Source: Phocoena phocoena (Eukaryota; Chordata; Mammalia; Artiodactyla; Phocoenidae). From it: 64,000 bases of DNA. Location: the NCBI RefSeq assembly GCF_963924675.1, contig NC_089224.1, positions 48,899,158 to 48,963,157 on the forward strand, written 5' to 3'. This document shows, in pieces, positions 55,706 through 64,000 of the stretch (within the stretch, counting starts at the first letter, position 1; every line of letters begins with the position of its first letter). The notes under the pieces were generated by a model. That model did no database searches. It saw only the letters and a program-made list of their open reading frames with translations, and had not been told where the DNA came from. Position numbers and translations under genes: made by a program.

Positions 55706-56205
55706 TTTTTAAAATTGTGATAAAATATGCATAAAATTTACCACACTAACCATTTTCAAGTGCATAGTTCAGTGGCCTTAAGTATATTTACGCTGTTGTA
55801 CAACCATCACCACCATCCATCCCCAGAACTTTCATCTTCGCCAACTGAAACTCTACCCACTGAACACTAACTCCCCATTCCACCTCCCCCCAGTCCCTGG
55901 TAACCACCGTTCTACTTTCTGTCTCAGTGAATCTGACTACTCTAGGTATAAGTGGGATCGTACGGTATTTGTCTTTTTGTGACTGGCCTATTTCACTTAG
56001 CATAATGTCCCCAAGGATCATCGTATAACATGTGACAGGAACTCCTTCCTCTTTAAGGCAGAACGATATTGCACTGTATGGATATACCACATTTTGTGCA
56101 TCCCTTCCTTTGTCAATGGACACTTGGCTGCTTCCACCTTTTGGCTCTTGTGACTCATGTTCCTATGAACATGGTTATACAGGTAACTCTGGGGTGTTAA
56201 TGAAC
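55706..56205 (-). mobile_element. Old L1M copy, antisense (3' UTR)
   Basis: 'tgtgataaaatatgcataaa', 'aagtgcatagttcagtggcc', 'tgttgtacaaccatcaccac', 'ctccccattccacctccccc' and 'atttcacttagcataatgtc' are the complement of an old L1 3' UTR in order over 500 bp. Confidence 0.9.
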
Positions 56206-56229
56206 AGGATGGATTCAAATAATGTTCAG

Positions 56230-57220
56230 AAAAATTTTAACAAATCAGGAGATCTCTCATAAACAAATCTTCCTGAACTGAGCCAAGCTCTCAACACGGG
56301 CCCAAGCATGTGTAGCATATCTCAAGAATCAGAGTCACACACACTACTGCTCCATCACGGGGTCCAGGCCCCCATCACTAATATGGCTCTTTGCCTATAA
56401 CTGAAAAATAAAACAAACACTTGCTACCCAAGGGAAATAATCTCCCAAAAAAATACCACAATAGAAGCATCCGAATGCACTCCAAAGGGGATTTAAGGCA
56501 GAGTTTTCCTGACAGCACATCAATTTCTAGAATAACTGTAGGATTTCTTTTTATGTTGAACACCCTGCAGTTAGTTCAAACATTAAAAAAAAAAATTCAA
56601 TAATAGAAGTCCTTTGTTATTCTTACAAGAAAATTTTCCATTCTGGTACAGGTGTTTCCTATCTGTGCCCACTCCATTTTCCCAAAAAATGGACGAATAA
56701 AGAGGAAGATATCATAATCAACTGTCTTGCTACCATCGTTGGTAATCCTTCTTTCTCAAATCAGTAATATTTGTTATTTTTACACTGCTAGGTCCCTACG
56801 AGACCAGGCTACTCCTCCCTATACAAGGGGCCAAGTCTCACCTGGAGGGCGAGATCCACCCTTCTGACAGTAATCAGACCTGTCAATCTCCTGGAGGCAA
56901 GGGTGAAAGAGATAAGCAGCTGATGGCCTCTACAGCAGAAGCCACTACAAAACACTTGGAAAGAGAGAAGCCAAAGTCGCACAAAAATGTTTTGGATGAA
57001 ATGTACTGAATCAGAGATAGTTCTGTATGTTTCATCATAACCCAGCCATAAAATTAATTGACTTCAACTGTGACTTACCACAAACGACCTAAGTAAAACT
57101 AAGAGTTCAGATGACAGCAATCAAACCGACACCACTGAGTAGGTTTTTGAGGTAAATAAGCTAAAGTAAAGAAATGTCCTTACATGTGACGATGCATCTT
57201 GGGGGAGACAAGTGGGCTGA
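56230..57220. other. Unannotated sequence
   Basis: No repeat or gene recognised. Confidence 0.4.
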
Positions 57221-57224
57221 GGTG

Positions 57225-57379
57225 CAGTTTGCCCTCCGTATCCACGGATGCAGAACCTGTGAATATGGAGAACCAACTGTACTAGGCCATTTTACATAAG
57301 GGACTTGTGCATCCATGGATTTTGGTATCTGAGCGGGGTCCTGGAACTAATCCCCCTGGGATACCAAGGGACTACTGCA
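57225..57379. mobile_element. Tigger/MER2-type MITE
   Basis: Starts 'cagtttgccctccgtatcca' and ends 'gggataccaagggactactgca'-like (57358-57379), the two Tigger termini. Its left half (57225-57282) folds on itself because the terminus recurs in inverted form at 'gaaccaactgta'. The rest ('taagggacttgtgcatcc') is the other MER2 end. Confidence 0.8.
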
Positions 57380-58388
57380 GTGTGTAAGAAGCCAAGCCTC
57401 AGGGCAAAAGAGAGGCAGGACAGACCTGGCTTGTTAGACAATGCACTGAGAGCAAACTCAAAGGTTATTGCAAGAGCTTTTTTAAAAAAAAACAGGAGCC
57501 CAGCAGCCCCACTTCAAGTCATGGTCCGATGATTTAAGATCATTTCTGTCCCTAGCTAACCTGATCCTGATAAAGGGTGCTGGGACACCAAGAGCATTCT
57601 GCCTCATGTCCAGAGGAGAATTCAAGGATATCTGATTGTCATTCTTCAGTCTTTTCCTCTTTTAAGTCTTACCACCAATAAACAGAGTTCTGCATTTTTT
57701 AGCACTTTATATGAAGAATGCCAGTTTGGTTTTCAAAAGGAGGAAGAGAATCTGGGAAGAAAGGGTTACGTTTCATCAAGTTAAGCCAGAAGGCTTTCTC
57801 AAATGCCCTTAAAATGGTGAGGTTTCAGTTTCACTTATGTCAAATGATCTGTAAAATCCCCAGCTTAAAAATACAATTCATGATTCCCAAGCTTGACCAT
57901 TTCTCTTTTGTAACTACTAGAACTAGAATTACTTGTAACTATTTCACAGAATCAAACCTACTCTGGATTCCCACAATGAGACTCTCTCCTGCAATGACCA
58001 CATCCAAATTCTGAGGATTCAACAGTCACCAAATAAACTCAAATGATCTAAAAAAATTACTTCTGGCTGTACCTAAGCATTCTAGAGAAACTGAAAATTA
58101 ACAATGTCATTTAACCACTCACTGGGTTTCTCCTCTATACCTAATTTTTTTTTTTTAATTTACTCACTGTCATGGTTTATTTTTATATACCACTTCACCT
58201 TTTCTGAAGCTACTGTAGGAAAAAGACATTTCTGTAACAACTAAAAAGGATACTTTACAAGAGATAAAAGGAAATACTATCCACATAGCCATTAGACAAA
58301 ATAACCACACTCCTTTCCATGAACCTGGAGAACCAAATACACACACAGACACACACACAGACATACACACAAGCGCACACATGCAGTT
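57380..58388. other. Unannotated sequence with a CA-rich microsatellite
   Basis: A CA-rich tract lies at 58339-58383 with interrupting 'ag' and 'at' units. No repeat family or exon is recognised in the rest. Confidence 0.4.
58339..58383. repeat. Imperfect (CA)n microsatellite
   Basis: Runs of 'acacacac' are separated by 'ag' and 'at' interruptions, just left of a SINE target site. Confidence 0.85.
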
Positions 58389-58403
58389 AAAAATCAGCAT
58401 TTC

Positions 58404-58612
58404 GGGGCTTCCCTGGTGGCGCAGTGGTTGGGAGTCTGCCTGCCGATGCAGGGGACACGGGTTCGTGCCCCCGGTCTGGGAGGATCCCACATGCCGCGGA
58501 GCGGCTGGGCCCGTGAGCCACGGCCACTGAGCCTGCGCGTCCGGAGCCTGTGCTCAGCAACGGGAGAAGCCACAACAGTGAGAGGCCTGCGTACCGCCAA
58601 AAAAAGAAAAAA
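58404..58612 (+). mobile_element. CHR-type SINE, short form
   Basis: Near-consensus head and body through 'aggcctgcgtaccgcc' and an A-rich tail. The 15-bp duplication 'aaaaatcagcatttc' is exact (58389-58403 and 58613-58627). Confidence 0.97.
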
Positions 58613-58727
58613 AAAAATCAGCATTTCATCCGTTAAAGAAAAACAGCTGGCCAAAGACTGAAACATGAGCCATTAATTACACTCGACCATTTCATGGAAA
58701 GCAGAGAGCTCCAAAAATATCCTCTGA

Positions 58728-58927
58728 GGGCTTCCCTCGGGGCGCAGTGGTTCAGAGTCCGCCTGCTAATGCAGGAGACATGGGTTCGTGCCCCGGTCCG
58801 GGAAGATCCCACATGCCGCGGAGCGGCTGGGCCCGTGAGCCATGGCCGCTGAGCCTGTGCTCCGTGACGGGAGAGGCTGCAGCAGTGAGAGGCCCGCGTA
58901 CTGAAAAAAAAAAAAAAAAAAAAAAAA
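58728..58927 (+). mobile_element. CHR-type SINE, short form with a body deletion
   Basis: The head has 'cttccctcggggcgcagtgg' and the body lacks the 'gcgcgtccggagcc' block, joining 'ctgagcctgtgctccgtgac' directly. An A tail of about 24 follows. A 9-bp duplication 'atcctctga' lies at 58719-58727 and 58928-58936. It sits only 115 bp after another SINE in the same orientation. Confidence 0.95.
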
Positions 58928-58939
58928 ATCCTCTGAATA

Positions 58940-60225
58940 TTAAGCCCTGTGTTTATTTTTTCCACCTTTCACCCATTTTGCTATATGTCCTTTGGTAACA
59001 GACTGGTTCAGAGTAAAGAGTATGATCTCACTTAAGACAACAGGAGCTTCACCAACCAAACAACAACAACAAAAACCACCAAACAGGACCTAAATGGGAT
59101 GAAGATGCCAAGTGGTGTGATAAAGATGAAGATACGACAACACGCAGAAGGCATCCAAGAAAAAGAAAAGCTCGGGTGATGCGTGCATACAATGGTTTAG
59201 AAGGCTGAGGAACACACTGGTTAAAGGGGGAAAAAAATCACAGTGTTTTATCATAGAGCTAACGAAAAACAAAAAAATTTGTAGAGATCTGTTACCTACT
59301 GCAGCTCCATCAACGTATTACAATCTCCATATCCTAAACCCTAAACCCTAAATTCACGTGGCATTTTTCACCTGTGTAGACAATTTATCCCATCCTTCCC
59401 TATGCTCTGCCTTCCAATCTTCCTCACCTAGGACAATGAGTAAAAATTATTTTCAAAATCCCCAATTTGTCCACACATTGCAGATTATCTTAAAACCATT
59501 CTTAGAAGTCCATTCCCCACAAAATCCAAAATAGTGGTACATATAGCCATTGAAGCAGATAGAGTGTTGAATATCAAATGCTGCTTGTGGTTCTAAAATA
59601 AGCCTACCCCTAGTCACTAAAGAACAGATATCTTATATTAGGATAGAAATAGTATCCTATAGATGTATCATTAGCAAAATTATGCAGCGAGATTATCCCT
59701 GTCTACAGTGTGTGTAGGGCTGCTACATAATTAATGCTTTATTTGACTGTTCTCTGAAGATCTAACTGAAAAAAAGATCAGAATCTGAACGAGCTGTGCT
59801 GTTTGATATTATCTCTGAAGGAGCTGTGTGTGTGGGTGCTTTATTTGAAATTCTCCCTTCAACATTATACTCCTATCTTTGACGCTGATGCTTTTTTTCC
59901 CTTCCTTTGTGTTAGTTACTCCATCTTTTAAGGCTAAAGAACATAGTATGTTTAATTAAAAACAGAGAGTTGAAGAACAGAGAGTTTAAGAATGCTTAAA
60001 AGGCTGTTTCCATTAAACATTGATCCAGCTCATGCAGAAAGGCTTTGTGCTGTGGAATAAACTTCAGTATTCATGCAATTTTAATGAAAATGCTTCTGAA
60101 CCCCATTTCCTTCCTTGGGTTTGACCTTCTGTTCAGTACCCTGAATACTTCAAACATCCCTAATATACTGGCTAGGAAGAACAAAAGTGGGAATAGCATT
60201 TATAGGAGCCAAAAATAAGTGTCAT
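58940..60225. other. Unannotated sequence
   Basis: Contains a 15-bp tandem duplication with one mismatch at 59961-59990 and a short 'cctaaaccctaaaccctaaa' run at 59333-59352. No gene recognised. Confidence 0.4.
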
Positions 60226-60238
60226 AAGAATTTAAATA

Positions 60239-60552
60239 CTGTGGTTACCAAAGGGGAAAGGAGGGGAGGGATAAATTAGGAGTTTGGGATTAACATATAC
60301 ACACTACTGTATATAAAATACATAACCAACAAGGACCTACTGTATAGCAGAGGGAACTATACTCAATATTTTGCAATAACCTATAAGGGAAAAGAATCTA
60401 AAAAGAATATATATATATATATATACATATATATGTGTGTATATATATGTATATATATAAAATTGAATCACTTTGCTGTACACCTGAAACTAACACAACA
60501 CTGTAAATAAACTATACTTCCATAAAAATTCTTTAAATTATAAAAATTTTAA
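60239..60552 (+). mobile_element. L1 3' UTR, 5'-truncated
   Basis: 'gtggttaccaaaggggaaag', 'gataaattaggagtttggga', 'aacaaggacctactgtatag' and 'acctgaaactaacacaacac' mark the L1 tail. The 13-bp duplication 'aagaatttaaata' is exact (60226-60238 and 60553-60565). A TA/TG microsatellite lies inside at 60407-60459. Confidence 0.95.
60407..60459. repeat. TA/TG-rich microsatellite in L1 3' UTR
   Basis: Alternating 'atatat' with short 'tgtgtgt' interruptions within the L1 at 60239-60552. Confidence 0.9.
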
Positions 60553-60759
60553 AAGAATTTAAATATTTACAAAAGGATAAAAAAAGTCTTAATTTTTTTA
60601 TTTCATAAACTGGAAAATTGTTCAGATTGGAAAAAAATACACCTTAGATATTTATTCTCATTTCCGGATAGTTTTGTTATTATTAAAAACAAAATACGAA
60701 CAATGAGCATATACCTTTGAAAGAAATAACATCCAAAAAAATTTAAGAAAGAGAAAACT

Positions 60760-61650
60760 TTTAAAAGACATATCTAGAGATAATTATTAACATTGTGAAC
60801 CTTATTCCAGACATGCACCCAGCCACATGTTCGGATACAGGCCCTGCCTACAATTTTACATATAGGTTCACACTATACACATCTTGCTAAAATCCACCCC
60901 CTGGCCCCGATGATATAAAGGAAAGGTGTTCTCGTGAATTAATCTAGATTACGTCATTTTCATTAGCCACACAGAAATCCACTGGATGACCACACCAATA
61001 TTTCACTACCATTAACACAGTGATGAATTCTGAACATCTCTCTTTGACCACACCTCCTACTTTCTTATCTGTGATAAATTCTAAGAAGTGCCTTAATCAA
61101 AGTGAACTTACATATCAACACATTGCCTAACTGGCTCCCAAAAAGGAGGAACCTGCAGGACATGAGAGTAACCCCTGACCCCACACACCTGCCAAAGCTG
61201 GGTTTTGTCCATTTTATTCTTTAGTTGTATGCTGCATATCTTAATCCCACTAGTCATTACAGCCATATTTAGGACGCTTTTGCTACTCAGAAGCTCTTCA
61301 TTTTTATGTAACAAAAAATCGCCCACCTTTACTGTACGGTCTCTGCACCTTATCAATCACGTTCAGAAAGTTTTTCTCCAGTTCAAGAGAACCCATATTT
61401 TCCTTTTACTACTTTATATTCTTTTACCTTTATACATTCCAACCACTTAAAATCCATTTCAGTATAAAGTGTGATAAAAGGATCCAGTTTTCCAAATGGA
61501 CAGATAACTATCCAAACATCATTTATTGAACAACTCATTCTTTTCTCTACTGATCTGAAATGCTGCCTTTATTGTAAACCAAATTACCACAATACACCTG
61601 CACTACTTATCACTGGACCTTCTATTCTGCTCCACTGACTGAATAAATGA
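60760..61650 (-). mobile_element. Old L1M copy, antisense
   Basis: 'gatgaattctgaacatctct', 'tgtgataaattctaagaagt', 'acacattgcctaactggctc', 'ccaaatggacagataactat', 'catttattgaacaactcatt' and 'ctattctgctccactgactg' are complement-strand landmarks of an old L1 3' region and ORF2 in order. Heavily mutated. Confidence 0.65.
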
Positions 61651-61689
61651 AACGCTAAGTGATTGATTTAAAGTCTACTCCAGTTTCCA

Positions 61690-61743
61690 AAGGATGGACT
61701 GCCAGGGTCAAATTCTGCCTCCACCATCAACAGCTGTGTTACT
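61690..61743 (+). repeat. MIR, 5' part (split by an L1)
   Basis: 'ggactgccagggtcaaattc' and 'tgcctccaccatcaacagct' are the MIR head to mid-core. The element stops where an antisense L1 begins and resumes at 63427. Confidence 0.7.
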
Positions 61744-61847
61744 GTGTTTTTTGTTTGCTTTTGTTTTGTTTTGTTTTTATTTATTTTACTGAGGCATTGT
61801 TGATGTACAATATTATATAAGTTTCACGTGTATAGCCCAGTGATTCA

Positions 61848-61854
<7 letters not shown>

Positions 61855-61878
<24 letters not shown>

Positions 61879-62122
61879 GCCTGCATTGGGTCTTAGCTGT
61901 GGCATGTGGGATCTTTCACTGTGGTGCACAGGCTTTTCGTTGTGGTGCGCAGGCTCCAGAGCACGGAGGCTCTGTAGTTCCGGCACTCAGGCTCTCTAGT
62001 TGTGGCATGCAGGATTAGTTGCCCCGCAGCAGGTGAGATCTTAGTTCCCCGACCAGGGATCAAATCGGCGTCCCCTGCATTGCAAGACAGATTCTTAACC
62101 ATGGGACCACAAAGGAAGTCCC
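61855..62122 (-). mobile_element. CHR-type SINE, long form, antisense, inside an L1
   Basis: A long T run, 'gcctgcattgggtcttagct', 'ctctagttgtggcatgcagg' and a head complement ending 'aaaggaagtcc'. The 14-bp duplication 'tgattcacaatttt' is exact (61841-61854 and 62123-62136), splitting the older L1. Confidence 0.95.
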
Positions 62123-62222
62123 TGATTCACAATTTTGAAAGGTTACATTTTATGTATAGTTATTATAAAATACTGGCTGCATTCCCTATGTTGTACTATA
62201 TATCTTTGTATCTTATTTATTT

Positions 62223-63203
62223 TTTTAAATTTTTCACTAGATCTTTATTGGAGTATAATTGCTTCTTGTACAACAAAATGAATCAGCTATATGTACACAT
62301 ATACACACGTCTCCCTCCCACCCTCCCTATCCCACCCCTCTAGGTCGCAAAGCACCAAGCTGATCTCACTGTGCTATGCTGCTGCTGCCCACTAGCTATC
62401 TATTTTACATTTGGTAGTGTATATATGTCCATGCCACTCTCACTTCGCCCCAGCTTACCCTTCCCCCTCCCCGTGTTCTCAAGTCCATTCTCTATGTCTA
62501 CGTCTTTATTCCTGCCCTGCCACTACGTTCATCAGTACCATTTTTTTTTAGATTCCATATATATATATATATATATATATGCATTAGCATATGGTATTTG
62601 TTTTTCTCTTTCTGACTTACTTCATTCTGTATGACAGACTCTAGGTCCATCCACCTCATTACAAATAACTCAATTTCATTTCTTTTTATGGTTGAGTAAT
62701 ATTCCATTGCATATATGTGCCACATCTTCTTTATGCATTCATCTGTAGATGGACTCTTAGGTTGCTTCCATGTCCTGGCTATTGTAAATAGTGCTTCAAT
62801 GAACACTGTGGTACATGACTCTTTTTGCATTATGGTTTTCTCAGGCTATATGCCCAGTAGTGGGATTGCTTGGTCATATGATAGTTCTGGTTTTAGTTTT
62901 TCAAGGAACCTCCATACTGTTCTCCATAGTGGCTGTATCAATTTACATTCCCACCAACAGTGCAGGAGGGTTCCCTTTTCACCACACCCTCTCCAGCATT
63001 TATTGTTTGTAGATTTTTTGATAATGGCCATTCTGACCAGTGTAAAGTGATAACCGCACTGTAGTTTTGATTTGCATTTCTCTAATAATTAGTGATGTTG
63101 AGCAGCTTTTCATGTGCCTCTTGGCCATCTGTATGTCTTCTTTGGTGAAATGTCTATTTAGGTCTTCCACTCATTTTTTAATTGGATTGTTTTTTGATGG
63201 AGC
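62223..63203 (-). mobile_element. Younger L1, antisense, 5'-truncated (~1 kb)
   Basis: 'tagatctttattggagtata', 'cctccctatcccacccctc', 'gtagtgtatatatgtccatg', 'ttatggttgagtaatattcc', 'cagtagtgggattgcttggt', 'ccaccaacagtgcaggaggg' and 'tctaataattagtgatgttg' are the complement of L1 3' UTR and the ORF2 C-terminal region. The 12-bp duplication 'tcttatttattt' is exact (62211-62222 and 63204-63215). Too short to be active. Confidence 0.95.
62557..62580. repeat. (AT)12 microsatellite
   Basis: An uninterrupted AT run within the younger L1. Confidence 0.95.
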
Positions 63204-63426
63204 TCTTATTTATTTCATACATAGTAGTTTGTACCTCTTAATCGTCTACCCTTATCTTGCCTCTCACTCCTTCCCTCTCCCCACTGGTAACCACTAGTCT
63301 GTTCTCTATATCTGTGAGTCTGTTTGTTTTTTGTTATATTCACTAGTTTGTTTTATTTTTTAGATTCCATATATAAGTGATATTATACAGTATTTGTCTT
63401 TCTCTGTCTGACTTATTTCACTGAAT

Positions 63427-63570
63427 AGCTGCCTTACTTCGGAAAAGACACTTAACTTCTCTGTGCCTCAGTTTCCTCATCAGTAAAATGGGTGTAATAG
63501 TACCTACCCCATAGGTTTTTTATGGGGTTAAGCTAAATGGTAAGCACTATTTTTATGTTACTTATCCTTA
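63427..63570 (+). repeat. MIR, 3' part (split by an L1)
   Basis: 'gacacttaacttctctgtgc', 'ctcagtttcctcatcagtaa', 'tgtaatagtacctaccccat' and 'atggtaagcactatttttat' complete the MIR begun at 61690. Confidence 0.85.
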
Positions 63571-63599
63571 TCATCATCCCCAAAAGTAAGCAAAGAGAA

Positions 63600-63830
63600 A
63601 CTTGATCCCTACCTTCAGGAATTTAGAGACCAGTGAAGGAGATAAACATTTAATCAAATGGCCACAATATTAATGCACAGTATCAAACCACAGTAAACGG
63701 ATTAAAGGGGAACCTCATCTAATCTATCAGATCCAAGAAGGGGCTTCCAAGAAGTAACATTTGCATTAAGGGCTAAAGGATGAGTAGGACTGAAGTGTCC
63801 CCCGGGTGAGGGGAGGACAGGCACACACAA
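63600..63830 (-). repeat. L2-like fragment, antisense
   Basis: 'gatccctaccttcaggaatt', 'gcttccaagaagtaacattt' and 'gggctaaaggatgagtagga' are widely repeated ancient mammalian sequence. I read it as reverse-complement L2, with some doubt about the family. Confidence 0.5.
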
Positions 63831-64000
63831 TCCAGCCACAAAGGCCTGGCTGCAGAGTCCCACATCTGCCTGTTCTACTGGCAACTTCACAAAGGGCTGG
63901 TTTCTTCTCAGTTTAAATTCCCATCCTCAGAGAGACCCTCTATGATCATCCACTCTGAAAAGCCAGAGATATGGTCTTTGATAAGAAAGCTATTGCTGTA

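Larger units (their letters stand above)
61746..63424 (-). mobile_element. Older L1 3' UTR, antisense, interrupted twice
   Basis: The pieces are 61746-61854 ('actgaggcattgttgatgta'), 62137-62210 ('gttgtactatatatctttgt') and 63216-63424 ('ctggtaaccactagtctgtt', 'ctttctctgtctgacttatt'). Together they read as one antisense L1 3' UTR. The gaps hold a SINE and a younger L1. Its own target copies are 'agctgtgttact' (61732-61743) and 'agctgccttact' (63427-63438), matching at 10 of 12 positions. Confidence 0.82.

Noticed and set aside
59333..59352. 'cctaaaccctaaaccctaaa', resembling a plant-type telomere repeat
   Set aside because: Fewer than three 7-mer units, not the vertebrate hexamer, and no subtelomeric features nearby; likely chance.
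1..64000. CRISPR arrays, phage, bacterial operons, or viral genes
   Set aside because: The repeats are mammalian retrotransposons and DNA transposon relics; no regularly spaced direct repeats, ribosome binding sites, dense genes or retroviral gag/pol/env-like frames were seen.

Overview
This window looks like ordinary interspersed-repeat-rich nuclear DNA of a mammal, and the repeats identify the group. At least 17 tRNA-derived SINEs of the CHR (cetacean-hippo-ruminant) type are present, with the 'cttccctggtggcgcagtgg' head, plus one older fragment. There are also L1 3' ends of the cetartiodactyl type and the pan-mammalian relics MIR, L2, MER5, MER20, Tigger/MER2 and L1M. The short SINE form (about 200 bp, with the 'gagccatggccgctgag' body and a poly(A) tail) together with long forms carrying reiterated 'ccacaactactgag' units points to a cetacean, probably a toothed whale. 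That last step is recalled knowledge and was not computed.

No protein-coding gene, structural RNA gene, CRISPR array or viral gene can be supported. All long open frames are either frames through SINEs and L1s or short chance frames. The window is best read as intergenic DNA or the interior of large introns. A few segments have strong splice signals around an open frame (5269-5388 +, 11031-11081 -, 14398-14527 +, 38159-38296 -), and one non-SINE CpG-rich island lies near 54.66-55.0 kb. These are the only hints of transcription units and all are low confidence, because perfect donor-like hexamers are expected about 30 times per strand by chance in 64 kb.

Layout. 1-12 kb: L1M relics, a young L1 3' end (4356-4654), SINEs, and a cluster of degraded MIRs. 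12-25 kb: an L1 ORF2 fragment fused to a SINE (12634-13179), an old L1 of about 2 kb interrupted by a younger L1 tail (16640-18790), a repeat-free AT-rich stretch (19385-20333), an L1 tail with a 19-bp target duplication (20353-20942), MIR/L2 relics, and an L1M antisense copy (23700-24775). 25-32 kb: mostly unique sequence, with a striking inverted repeat whose ~92-95 bp arms at 27382-27473 and 28387-28481 are nearly identical around a 913-bp spacer. 32-50 kb: SINE-rich, with L1M, L2, MER20 and MER5 relics and a strong G-quadruplex motif at 38372-38392. 50-64 kb: more SINEs, the CpG island, two L1M antisense copies and, at 61690-63570, a nested stack in which a MIR is split by an old L1 that is itself split by a SINE and by a younger L1.

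Because there are no genes to connect, the biology here is the history of retrotransposition. Several elements keep exact target-site duplications, so their ends and relative ages can be read directly.
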